Origin: Acidobacteriaceae bacterium
Lineage (GTDB): Bacteria > Acidobacteriota > Terriglobia > Terriglobales > Acidobacteriaceae
Reading direction: 5' to 3'
Length of the DNA: 6,064 bases
NCBI GenBank assembly: GCA_030040395.1
Contig: JASHTU010000580.1
Location: 1-6,064, forward strand
Shown here: in pieces, positions 1-6,064 of the stretch
Numbering within the stretch: the first letter of the stretch is position 1
Layout of the letters: the number at the start of each line of letters is the position of its first letter
Program-made: the position numbers and the translations under genes
The notes under the pieces: model-generated
Databases searched by the model: none
What the model was told of the DNA's origin: nothing
The model's input: only the letters and a program-made list of their open reading frames with translations

Positions 1-32
1 TTCCCATAGCGATTCTCACCCAGCCTGGCCAT
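1..32 (-). CDS. Urate oxidase (uricase), N-terminal fragment cut by the window edge
   Basis: Only the first ten codons and two bases are present, starting at the ATG at 32-30 and reading MARLGENRYG. This matches the start of cofactor-independent urate oxidases (PucL/UaZ family), which open with a 'LG.NRYGK' segment whose Lys belongs to the catalytic dyad. The next codon begins AA, which allows Lys. The enzyme oxidises urate to 5-hydroxyisourate, the substrate of UraH, the gene just upstream. The ATG lies three bases after the uraH stop, with GAGGA nine bases ahead of it. The motif and start are seen directly. The identity is inferred from ten residues plus perfect pathway context, and the rest of the gene cannot be judged. 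Confidence 0.8.
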   Translation of the reverse strand, partial: MARLGENRYG

Positions 33-35
33 TTT

Positions 36-401
36 TCAGCTTCCTCGGTAGGTAGTGTAACTGTTGTCGCTCAACAAAAGCGCTAAGTGGTAATGCGCTT
101 CGCCGCCGCATGTAAACGTGATGGTGACCGCAGGATAGAGGCTGGCGCGCCCCAGCCGTCTGAGGTAATTTCCGGTGTCGAACGTCAATCGGTAAACGCC
201 TGGCTCTGCGTCGGGCTTCAGGTCGCGGCAGCGTCCATCCGCGTCGGTCACGGCGGCGGAGATCGCAATCCACTTTGCCTGTTCCACGCGTTCCGTCCCT
301 TGGCCAATCCAGCCGCCTTCCATTCGCTCCAGGCGCACGCCTACTCCCACTGCCGGCTTGCCCAGCACCGCGTCCAACACGTGGGTGGTAATTGCACTCA
401 T
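36..401 (-). CDS. uraH: 5-Hydroxyisourate hydrolase (transthyretin-like)
   Basis: This 121-residue cytoplasmic enzyme hydrolyses 5-hydroxyisourate, the unstable uricase product, to OHCU. Family landmarks are present: HVLD with His7 near the N-terminus, TDADGR with Arg57, HYH with His105, and the diagnostic C-terminal tetrapeptide YRGS (118-121). His7, Arg57, His105 and the terminal Ser match the active-site set of HIU hydrolases. No signal peptide is visible. I chose the ATG at 401-399 because it forms an ATGA overlap with the uraD stop. A GTG four codons upstream (413) is possible but places extra residues before the conserved MSAITTHVLD start. The segment around residues 30-43 looks longer than in typical relatives such as the E. 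coli protein. The family is certain; the exact start is very likely. Confidence 0.95.
   Translation of the reverse strand: MSAITTHVLDAVLGKPAVGVGVRLERMEGGWIGQGTERVEQAKWIAISAAVTDADGRCRDLKPDAEPGVYRLTFDTGNYLRRLGRASLYPAVTITFTCGGEAHYHLALLLSDNSYTTYRGS
42..46 (-). promoter_or_regulatory. Ribosome binding site for the urate oxidase gene
   Basis: GAGGA on the minus strand lies nine bases before the ATG at 32-30, inside the last codons of uraH. It is the main non-homology support that the ten-residue frame at the left edge is a true gene start. Confidence 0.65.
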
Positions 402-907
402 GACGCAAGCCACTTTCCGAGACGAATCTGCATAATTTGCCGTTGCTGCTCCGCCGCCTCACGCAGTTCCTCTTCGCGGCTCCTGTTCAGCCGCCGCTTG
501 AGAATCGCCAGCATCTCTTCGGCGTTCTTGCCGGCAGCGCAAACAATGTACGTGAAGCCAAACCGCTCCTCGTAGAGCGCATTCCCGTGCGCCAGCTCCG
601 CCAGCACACTTCGCTCCGCTATGTTGGCCGATGCCTGTTCCTGCCGCGACCACGCCGCCGATTGCCCACTTGCAATCCCGGCGTTTCGCTCACCAATGCG
701 CGGATGACATGCGAAAGCCTGCATCCAGTCCGCCTCCTCCATCGTGCTCCATACGCCATCCGCTCTTGCGCGCATTTCTTCCAGGCTGTCGATCGGGCGC
801 GAAGCCACCATCGCCGCCGCCCACCGCCGCGCGCCGCAGCAAGCTAGCAATGCGTCCAGCGCCTCACGCGCGCCAGCTGCATTCCACGCCGCCAGCGTAG
901 CGTTCAC
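398..907 (-). CDS. uraD: OHCU decarboxylase
   Basis: This 169-residue protein is the usual length for 2-oxo-4-hydroxy-4-carboxy-5-ureidoimidazoline decarboxylase. The enzyme removes CO2 from the UraH product to give optically pure S-allantoin. The hallmark HPRIG motif begins at His68, the catalytic histidine of the family. A WSRQEQA segment carries Glu90, probably the partner acidic residue, and the FGFTYIVCA block (116-124) is also typical. The C-terminus ends in the expected helical RLGKWL segment. The start is a GTG at 907-905, overlapping the stop of the FAD subunit as GTGA, with a purine-rich AGGAGAGGG seven bases upstream. It sits between the XDH genes and uraH, as its pathway role predicts. 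Confidence 0.95.
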   Translation of the reverse strand: MNATLAAWNAAGAREALDALLACCGARRWAAAMVASRPIDSLEEMRARADGVWSTMEEADWMQAFACHPRIGERNAGIASGQSAAWSRQEQASANIAERSVLAELAHGNALYEERFGFTYIVCAAGKNAEEMLAILKRRLNRSREEELREAAEQQRQIMQIRLGKWLAS

Positions 908-1782
908 GATTGGGCCCTCTCCTGCCGCAGTTCAAGCAAAAACTCCTCCAGCAGATTAGCCGCCACGCGCCGCCGGTATTCGACCGTCGAGCGAATGTCG
1001 TCGATAGGCCGCACTTCGCCGAGCAGCGCTTCGCGGGCCGCGCGCACGGTCTCCCGCGTGACCGGCTGATCGACCAGGGCGGCCTCGGTTCGATAAAGCC
1101 TGGTCGGAAACGGCGTCAAGCTCGCCGCTCCCAGACGCATTTCCCGCACCACGCCACGCTCAAGCAACGCCGTGGCACCCAGAGCCACCTTGGCGACCGC
1201 CATCGCGCGCCGCGTACCCACTTTGCGCAGATACTGCCGATGCCGCGCAAAACGCCGCGGCACATGTACGGCGTACATCAGCTCGTCCGCAGCCATCGCG
1301 TTCTGTTTATAACCGGTGTGAAACTCACGATAAGCAATGCGGCGCCGGCCCCGCACTGACACCAGCTCGATCTCCGCGTCGTACGCCAGCAGCGCCGGCG
1401 AGGAATCCGCAGCCGGCGAAGCATTCACCAGGTTCCCGCCGATGGTCGCCCGGCTCTGGTTGGCGATCGACCCGATCCAACTCGACGCCCGGGCAAGCAG
1501 CGGCAGCTCCGCGGCCAGAACCGTGTCGGCGCGCAAATCAAGGAAGGTGGCGCCCGCCCCAATAGCCACGCTCTCCACTGTTGTCTCGATGAAGCGCAGA
1601 TCGGGAATGCCCCATAAGCTGACCAGCTTCGGCGCATTGAGCCGCCCCGCGGAAAACGCCACCATCAGCTCGGTGCCTCCCGCAATCGGCGTCCACTGAC
1701 CCGGCTCCAAGGCAAGCAGCTCCAGCACCGCGTCCAGGCTGCCGGGCGCGACCAGTTCGTGCGCCTCCGCGCTACCGCGCAT
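904..1782 (-). CDS. xdhB: Xanthine dehydrogenase, FAD-binding subunit
   Basis: This 292-residue subunit carries FAD and passes electrons from the 2Fe-2S clusters to NAD+ in a three-subunit xanthine dehydrogenase. Seen in the sequence: the first FAD-binding loop IAGGTEL (33-39), the second flavin motif TIGGNLVNASPAAD (113-126), and a C-terminal CO-dehydrogenase-flavoprotein-like domain ending with DDIRSTVEYRRRVAANLL (261-278). The length equals that of E. coli XdhB (about 292 residues). I chose the ATG at 1782, which has GGAG ten bases upstream and gives an 11-base overlap with the 2Fe-2S gene. The frame stays open further upstream to 1857, but those 25 residues are Arg-rich, unlike the family, and lie over the preceding gene. 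Symbols follow E. coli; Bacillus calls this subunit PucC. Confidence 0.93.
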   Translation of the reverse strand: MRGSAEAHELVAPGSLDAVLELLALEPGQWTPIAGGTELMVAFSAGRLNAPKLVSLWGIPDLRFIETTVESVAIGAGATFLDLRADTVLAAELPLLARASSWIGSIANQSRATIGGNLVNASPAADSSPALLAYDAEIELVSVRGRRRIAYREFHTGYKQNAMAADELMYAVHVPRRFARHRQYLRKVGTRRAMAVAKVALGATALLERGVVREMRLGAASLTPFPTRLYRTEAALVDQPVTRETVRAAREALLGEVRPIDDIRSTVEYRRRVAANLLEEFLLELRQERAQS

Positions 1783-2296
1783 TGTGCGCCTGCTCCAGCA
1801 CCGCTTCGGACGCGCGCTCGTCCATTTTCGCGGCCGCCGCCGCAACCACCGATTCAAAGATGCGGATGAACCCCGTGCACCGGCAGAGATTGCCAGCCAG
1901 CGCCTCGCGAATCTCGGGCAACGTCGGGTGCGCGTTGTGGTCCAGCAGTTGCGCCGCGGCCATCAACATGCCCGGAGTGCAAACGCCGCATTGCGCGCCT
2001 CCGCGCTCGAGGAATGCCTGCTGCAAAGGATGGAGCCGCCCGTCAAGGGCCAGCCCTTCTACGGTCTGAATCTCCGCGCCCTCGGCCTGCAGCGCCGGCA
2101 CCAGGCAACTGTTCACCAGTTCGCCGTTCATCCGCACCGAGCAAGAGCCGCACTCGCCCTCGCCGCATCCCTCCTTCGTTCCCGTCAGACGCAGGTCTTC
2201 GCGCAGTACGTCGAGCAGCCGCTTCATGGGCGGCGCCTGGACCGCGCGCCGCTCGCCATTCACCGTAAAATGAATCGCCGACCGGCGTGCGCTCAT
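1772..2296 (-). CDS. xdhC: Xanthine dehydrogenase, 2Fe-2S subunit
   Basis: This 174-residue subunit holds two 2Fe-2S clusters that relay electrons from the molybdenum centre to FAD. The N-terminal ferredoxin-like domain has Cys44, Cys49, Cys52 and Cys64 (GCGEGECGSC followed by a lone Cys). The helical second domain has Cys103/Cys106 in QCGVCTPGM and Cys138/Cys140 in CRCTG. All eight ligands are intact. The length resembles Bacillus PucE (about 173 residues). The ATG at 2296-2294 overlaps the stop of the molybdopterin subunit as ATGA, and GGAGGAG lies 11 bases upstream. The symbol follows E. coli usage for the iron-sulphur subunit and must not be confused with the unrelated XdhC/CoxI molybdenum-cofactor chaperone, which is absent from this window. 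Confidence 0.95.
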   Translation of the reverse strand: MSARRSAIHFTVNGERRAVQAPPMKRLLDVLREDLRLTGTKEGCGEGECGSCSVRMNGELVNSCLVPALQAEGAEIQTVEGLALDGRLHPLQQAFLERGGAQCGVCTPGMLMAAAQLLDHNAHPTLPEIREALAGNLCRCTGFIRIFESVVAAAAAKMDERASEAVLEQAHNAR

Positions 2297-4554
2297 AAAG
2301 CGGCGGGCTCCTCCACGCTTTCCTGCGAGGCAAGCCTTGCAAACAGGTCCTCGGGCAGCAGCGGAATGGCGCGAAATCCAATCCCTGTCGCATCACGGAT
2401 CGCATTTACGATCGCCGGCGCCGGCCCGTCATGCGGCAGTTCGCCTATACCCTTGGCTCCGAATCCTCCGTGGTGAAAGGGAATCTCTTCAAAATAGACA
2501 TGAATCGGCGGAACATCCTCGGCCGTGGGCATAATGTAGTTCGTCATCTGATTGTTCGCCATGCGCCCGTTTTCCACCACCACCTTTTCGTAGAGCGCGT
2601 AGCCAATGCCCTGCGCGACGCCCCCCTCGATCTGCCCCGCTGCCAGCACCGGGTTCAACACCCGGCCCACTTCCTGCACCGCCCAGAACTCCTCCACTTC
2701 GGCCGAATAGGTCACCATATCGACGGCTACCTGCGCCACATAGACCGCCCACGCATAGGCGCCATACGCTTCACCGTGATAATTCTCGTCGTCCCAAGAG
2801 ATTCCCGGCGGCGCCTCGTAGCGGCACAACGACCGGACCTCGCCATGCGCGGCGCGTTGCCGCTCGCAGGCGGCGAGAAACTCGTCCCGCGTGTAGCCGG
2901 CGCCGAGTCCCGCATGCTCGCGCAGCATCGCGACAAGCTGCAAACTTGCGCGTTCCACCAACCGGCCCACTACCATCGACGTGCGCGACGCCACCGTCGG
3001 CCCGCTGTTGGGAACCATTGCAGTATCCGGCGCAGCCATCGCAACATCGCTGTAATCCACGCCCAAAGCCTCCGCGGCAATTTGCGTGAGAATGGTATTC
3101 GTGCCCTGTCCGAACTCCGTGTTCGACACCAGCACGCGCACTTGTCCCGCCGGCGTCACATCCACGCCGGCCAGCGAGTTCAAATACACCTCGCCCGAAC
3201 CCGTAAATCCAGAGCCGTGATAAAACGCGGCAATGCCCATGCCACGTTTCACTGTCCTCGCCGGATTCTCCCGCGAAAAGCGCGCCCGCTTCGCATGGTA
3301 ATCGCTTTCGGCCAGCGCGCGATCCAGCAGCCGATCCAGAATCACCGGCTCGCGCATCAACTGTTCGCTGGCGTTGGTGTCGCCTTGATGAAGAAAATTT
3401 CTGCGCCGCAGTTCCACCGGATCCAGCCCGATTGCCGCAGCGACCTCATCCATGTGGCGCTCCATGGCAAAGATCGCCTGCGGCGCGCCGAAACCGCGAA
3501 ACGCCCCATAAGGAACGTGATTGGTGGCCCAGGAACGCGCGCGCACGCGCACATTGGGGCACGCATAGGGCCCCGCCGCGTGCAGGGTGGCGCGCGAAAG
3601 CACCGTCGACGAAAGCGTCGCGTAGGCGCCTCCATCCGTCGCCAGATCGATTTCCATCGCCAGCAGCTTGCCTTCGCCATTGAGCGCCGTGCGGTGGCGC
3701 ACCCGCGACGGGTGCCGCTTGGTGGTCACCGCCAAATCCTCCATGCGGTCGTAGACCATCTTCACCGGATGCCCGCACTTCATCGCCAGCAGCGCGGCGT
3801 GGCAGGCCAAAATCGAAGGATAATCCTCTTTGCCGCCGAATGCGCCGCCGGTCTCGGTTTGCACCACGCGCACTTTTTCCTCGGGCAATCCGAACACTCC
3901 GCGCAGCGCCTTGAAGACGTAATACGGGCACTGCAGCGAACCCCACGCCGTCACCCCGTTCTCGGCGCTGTACTCCGCAATCATGCCGTTGTTTTCGATG
4001 TAGAGGTGTTCCTGCGCTCCGGTGCGGTACTCGCCTTCCACGATCTGGCGCGCTTCCGCCCACGCCGCGTCTACGTCGCCCTTCTCGAGCAGAAAACTCT
4101 CGAGCAAATTGTTTTCGCCCCACACAATCCGGTCCTGCCGCTCGCTCTCTTCGATGGTGAACACTGGCGGCAACGGATCGTATTCGATCCTCACCGCCGC
4201 GACGGCTTGACCCAGCTTGTGCTTGTCCGGGTGCGCCAGCAGCACGATTGGCTCTTCGCAGTGATTCACTTTGCCGTCGGCCAGGCATGGTTGGTCGGCC
4301 ACTTTCAGTTGTATACAATTTTCACCGGGAACATCGGCCGCCGTGACCACGGCTAACTCGCTCCAGTCGATGCGGGGATCGTAAGTAATGGAGCGAATCG
4401 TCCCGCGCGGAATTGCGCTGCGCACCGCGGCGCCATGCCACATGCCGTCCCGCTCGATGTCGTCTACGTATTGCGCGCGGCCCAGCAGTTTGTTTATTCC
4501 CTCCTTGCGCGGAACGGGAGCGCCAACAATGCGGGTTGTCGCATTCGAGCTCAT
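2293..4554 (-). CDS. xdhA: Xanthine dehydrogenase, molybdopterin-binding catalytic subunit
   Basis: This large subunit (753 residues from the chosen ATG) hydroxylates hypoxanthine and xanthine to urate at a molybdenum cofactor. It has the N-terminal aldehyde-oxidase/XDH a/b hammerhead domain, then the two cofactor-binding domains. Motifs: GAQEHLYIENNG (179-190), GGAFGGKED (236-244), AFRGFGAPQ (351-359), EFGQGTNT (480-487) and GAKGIGEL near the C-terminus with the catalytic Glu705. Glu243 and Arg353 fall where bovine xanthine oxidase has Glu802 and Arg880, the pair that binds purines and is replaced in aldehyde oxidases. The length fits E. coli XdhA (about 752). The ATG at 4554 lacks a clear ribosome binding site. 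A GTG at 4581 would add nine residues, but it lies only about ten bases after the candidate -10 box. Substrate is inferred from these residues and the neighbours. Confidence 0.93.
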   Translation of the reverse strand: MSSNATTRIVGAPVPRKEGINKLLGRAQYVDDIERDGMWHGAAVRSAIPRGTIRSITYDPRIDWSELAVVTAADVPGENCIQLKVADQPCLADGKVNHCEEPIVLLAHPDKHKLGQAVAAVRIEYDPLPPVFTIEESERQDRIVWGENNLLESFLLEKGDVDAAWAEARQIVEGEYRTGAQEHLYIENNGMIAEYSAENGVTAWGSLQCPYYVFKALRGVFGLPEEKVRVVQTETGGAFGGKEDYPSILACHAALLAMKCGHPVKMVYDRMEDLAVTTKRHPSRVRHRTALNGEGKLLAMEIDLATDGGAYATLSSTVLSRATLHAAGPYACPNVRVRARSWATNHVPYGAFRGFGAPQAIFAMERHMDEVAAAIGLDPVELRRRNFLHQGDTNASEQLMREPVILDRLLDRALAESDYHAKRARFSRENPARTVKRGMGIAAFYHGSGFTGSGEVYLNSLAGVDVTPAGQVRVLVSNTEFGQGTNTILTQIAAEALGVDYSDVAMAAPDTAMVPNSGPTVASRTSMVVGRLVERASLQLVAMLREHAGLGAGYTRDEFLAACERQRAAHGEVRSLCRYEAPPGISWDDENYHGEAYGAYAWAVYVAQVAVDMVTYSAEVEEFWAVQEVGRVLNPVLAAGQIEGGVAQGIGYALYEKVVVENGRMANNQMTNYIMPTAEDVPPIHVYFEEIPFHHGGFGAKGIGELPHDGPAPAIVNAIRDATGIGFRAIPLLPEDLFARLASQESVEEPAAL

Positions 4555-4593
4555 GCGCGCAGAAACCGGAAAAGGCCGCACGGGTTATCGCCT

Positions 4594-4621
4594 AGCATAC
4601 ATCGGCGCCGCCGGCTTGCAA
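4594..4621 (-). promoter_or_regulatory. Candidate sigma-70-type promoter for the xdh-ura block
   Basis: On the minus strand TTGCAA (4621-4616) and TATGCT (4599-4594) are separated by 16 bases, resembling -35 and -10 boxes. They lie in the only sizeable gap between allE and the XDH genes. Transcription would start near 4585-4588, giving a leader of about 30 bases before the ATG at 4554. The -35 overlaps a small inverted repeat (GCTT-GCA-AAGC at 4614-4624), and GGCTTGC occurs twice on the plus strand (4613 and 4626), which could be an operator. Matches are imperfect and chance is possible. Confidence 0.35.
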
Positions 4622-4638
4622 AGCAGGCTTGCGTCGCG

Positions 4639-4728
4639 CTATCCTGCCAGCCGCGCCAGCGTTCGCGCCAGCGCAATCAGCTCCGCCATCAGCCCGTCGA
4701 TTGTAAGTCTCGGTCGGGTGATGGTCAT
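4639..4728 (-). pseudogene. Possible N-terminal remnant of allantoate amidohydrolase (allC-like), or a 29-residue small ORF
   Basis: Three bases after the allE stop, an ATG at 4728-4726 opens a 29-residue frame. It begins MTITRPRLTIDG, continues LMAELIALART and stops at TAG (4641-4639). GGGAG lies eight bases before the ATG, a near-ideal ribosome binding site, and the spacing mimics a coupled downstream gene. The residues resemble the first helix of allantoate amidohydrolase/N-carbamoyl amino acid amidases, which often start 'l.ingeRLma.l..LA.iG' before a conserved GGVTR segment. That continuation is absent in all three frames up to the XDH start, so the rest of the gene would have been deleted. 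AllC makes the substrate of AllE, which fits the position. The frame and binding site are seen directly. The AllC link is inferred from a short, low-complexity match and may be wrong. Confidence 0.35.
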
Positions 4729-4731
4729 GTT

Positions 4732-5484
4732 TCACGCTCCCAATGGATGCCGCCGCCAATCCTTGTAGATGAGATACTTCGCCGGCCGCTTGCCCAGCGC
4801 GCCAAACCACTGCGGGCAATACGCGCGCATCCAGATAAAGTCGCCGGCCTGGACCGGATACCACGCCTCGCTCAGCCGGTAAATGCCGCCGCCCTCGAGC
4901 ATCAGCAGCCCATGTTCCATCACGTGAATCTCCACCATGCTCAGCGCCGCGCCGGGATCGAACGTCATCGTATTCACGGCGAAATCGTACTCGGGCCCAT
5001 CGGGCATCAGCGCGCGCACGCGCACCGCCTCGTCGCCCATCAGGGGCGCAGCCGTAACCGCCGCTTCGTCGCCCACCACTATCTCTGGCGCCGGCGCGCC
5101 GGGCAGCGCCTCATACGGCTTCTCGATCACCGCCGCGCGCGCCGCGCTCACAGCGCGCACCGTGTGCGCCGCCCCCTGCCCCAGGTAAGCGAATCCTCCT
5201 TTGCCCAGTACATGTTCCCTGCCCCCCACCGTCAGCGCCAACTCCCCCTCGAGCACGTACACAAACCGCTGCGCCGGCGCGGGACCGAGCGAACCGCCGG
5301 CCACGAATTCCGCCGTCATCTCGGTGAACCGCGCGCCCATTTGCGGCGCCGCGTGGATCACGAATTCCACGCCTGATGCCCCGGGCAACGGCGAGCGAAT
5401 AAACGTGTCCGGCGTCTGCAGCAGATGATCGGCCTTCAAACGGCTCCGTGTTGCTCCCAACCGATGCACGTGCGGCCTCTCCAT
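4732..5484 (-). CDS. allE: (S)-Ureidoglycine aminohydrolase (bicupin)
   Basis: This 250-residue protein is close to E. coli AllE (YlbA, about 261 residues). The Mn-dependent enzyme converts (S)-ureidoglycine to (S)-ureidoglycolate and ammonia. There are two cupin domains. The N-terminal one has RFVYVLEGEL (73-82) and a later FAYLGQGAAH segment but no obvious metal-ligand cluster, as is normal. The C-terminal one has VEIHVMEHGLLMLEGGGIYRL (184-204), WYPVQAGDFIWM and CPQWF. Glu185, His187, His191 and Gln225 match the manganese ligands known from the plant enzyme. The C-terminal YLIYKDW is also diagnostic. The ATG at 5484 gives the expected LGATRSR opening but has no strong ribosome binding site. 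A fuller pathway needs allantoinase and allantoate amidohydrolase, neither intact here. The 96-bp gap upstream suggests a separate transcription unit from the 5581-6021 gene, but I see no convincing promoter there. Confidence 0.93.
   Translation of the reverse strand: MERPHVHRLGATRSRLKADHLLQTPDTFIRSPLPGASGVEFVIHAAPQMGARFTEMTAEFVAGGSLGPAPAQRFVYVLEGELALTVGGREHVLGKGGFAYLGQGAAHTVRAVSAARAAVIEKPYEALPGAPAPEIVVGDEAAVTAAPLMGDEAVRVRALMPDGPEYDFAVNTMTFDPGAALSMVEIHVMEHGLLMLEGGGIYRLSEAWYPVQAGDFIWMRAYCPQWFGALGKRPAKYLIYKDWRRHPLGA
4737..4741 (-). promoter_or_regulatory. Ribosome binding site before the 29-codon frame
   Basis: GGGAG on the minus strand lies eight bases upstream of the ATG at 4728, within the last codons of allE. 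Its spacing is better than that of several of the intact genes here, which suggests that translation once continued, or still continues, beyond allE. Confidence 0.5.
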
Positions 5485-5580
5485 TCACTGTCAATTTTGT
5501 CGTCCCGAAAAAATGCGCCCGCGCGTTCCTTACGTGTCACGCCCCGGAGCCCTTGGAGGCGATTTGAACCCTGAAAAATC

Positions 5581-6021
5581 CTACTTTCGGCTGGCGTCCC
5601 TGTGCTGCGCCAGCCGCTTTTTCCGCTCCCGGATCAGCTTCATCTTCTCCTTTTCCGGCATGGCCAGAATCGCCTTAGTCCGCTTGGGCAGCTTCTCGTA
5701 AATCAACGCATGAGCCCGCCGCAACTCATCTTCGATTTCCCTGGGCCGCAGCGCGTCCCATCTTTCCACAGTCACCCAGTGCGCCTTCGCCAGATAAGGC
5801 GTGGCGCGAATTCCCTCTCTCTCCAAAAGTTCGTAAACTCGTTCCGCGCCGCAGTGGAAGTTCAGAACGCCCACGCCCGATCCATCGAGATCGGTCATGG
5901 CGAACATCTTGCCGCCGACCGCCCGGTCGCCCACCCAGAACACCAGGTGATGCCCCCAGCTCACCGTCTCCGCCACGTGGGGCAGCGCGAGACAGAATGT
6001 GCGGATGCGTTCGTTGTCCAT
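5581..6021 (-). CDS. MmcQ/YjbR family protein
   Basis: This 146-residue protein belongs to the MmcQ/YjbR family (DUF419), small cytoplasmic proteins with a CyaY-like fold suggested to bind DNA. Seen in the sequence: an N-terminal ALPHVAETVSWG stretch (12-23), a GGKMFAM strand (36-42), the family block PYLAKAHWVTV (75-85) and the LPK segment (111-113). A Lys/Arg-rich tail (114-146) is charged and probably disordered or helical. The ATG at 6021 places MDNERIRTFCLALP at the N-terminus, as in relatives. No clear ribosome binding site precedes it. The only TACACT-like element lies about ten bases before the ATG, too weak to call. It shares the strand of the purine genes but has no known pathway link, so I treat it as an unrelated neighbour. 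The family is confident; the molecular function is unknown. Confidence 0.85.
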   Translation of the reverse strand: MDNERIRTFCLALPHVAETVSWGHHLVFWVGDRAVGGKMFAMTDLDGSGVGVLNFHCGAERVYELLEREGIRATPYLAKAHWVTVERWDALRPREIEDELRRAHALIYEKLPKRTKAILAMPEKEKMKLIRERKKRLAQHRDASRK

Positions 6022-6064
6022 GCGGTTGAGTGTAAGCCGGAAATCCAGCCTCCGGAAAGACTGA

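Noticed and set aside
2431..4356. A 641-codon open frame on the plus strand, opposite the molybdopterin subunit
   Set aside because: It is antisense to a gene with a complete set of family motifs, has an Arg/His-rich composition with no recognisable domain, and is expected from high GC in codon third positions.
4592..4864. A 90-codon minus-strand frame spanning the end of allE and the gap before xdhA
   Set aside because: Its first half is an out-of-frame reading of the conserved C-terminal AllE cupin, and the remainder has no recognisable features.
4435..5376. A 313-codon open frame on the plus strand opposite allE
   Set aside because: Its Arg/His-rich translation lacks any family motif, and it lies across the clear AllE coding region and the intergenic gap.
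5484..5494. A perfect TTGACA on the minus strand just before the allE ATG, as a -35 box
   Set aside because: A matching -10 would fall inside the allE coding sequence, and no TATAAT-like hexamer is found at the required distance.
5505..5530. A GC-rich stretch followed by six T on the minus strand, as a terminator between the YjbR gene and allE
   Set aside because: The only hairpin I can form has a three-base-pair stem, too weak to call an intrinsic terminator.
5555..5580. A tRNA 3'-end-like string on the minus strand (GGGTTCAAATC then GCCTCCA)
   Set aside because: The T-loop consensus is present, but the flanking bases do not pair as a T stem and no acceptor, D or anticodon arm can be formed upstream. 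It is a chance match or, at most, a decayed fragment.

Overview
This GC-rich bacterial window carries seven complete protein-coding genes, the first codons of an eighth, and a short gene remnant. All are on the minus strand, so transcription runs from high to low coordinates. The long open frames on the plus strand are antisense shadows. Gene content and base composition would suit a soil bacterium such as an Acidobacteriota member, but nothing here fixes the taxonomy.

In transcription order, the right end (5581-6021) is an MmcQ/YjbR-family small protein, probably unrelated to what follows. A 96-bp gap leads to allE, (S)-ureidoglycine aminohydrolase (4732-5484). Three bases after allE stops, a well-placed ribosome binding site and ATG open a 29-codon frame (4639-4728). 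It reads like the N-terminus of an allantoate amidohydrolase (AllC) but ends at once. A candidate promoter at 4594-4621 follows.

Next comes a tightly packed block: the molybdopterin subunit (2293-4554), the 2Fe-2S subunit (1772-2296) and the FAD subunit (904-1782) of a three-subunit xanthine dehydrogenase, then OHCU decarboxylase uraD (398-907) and HIU hydrolase uraH (36-401). Each junction overlaps by 4 or 11 bases. Three bases after uraH, a new ATG with a strong ribosome binding site starts MARLGENRYG, the N-terminal signature of cofactor-free urate oxidase. That gene runs off the left edge.

Together these genes encode xanthine to urate (XDH), urate to 5-hydroxyisourate (uricase), HIU to OHCU (UraH), OHCU to S-allantoin (UraD) and, after two steps not encoded intact here, ureidoglycine to ureidoglycolate plus ammonia (AllE). 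The window is a purine-degradation operon of well-known families. I see no previously undescribed system. The points of most interest are the apparent allC remnant and the cut-off uricase gene. I see no RNA genes, CRISPR arrays, insertion sequences or attachment sites.
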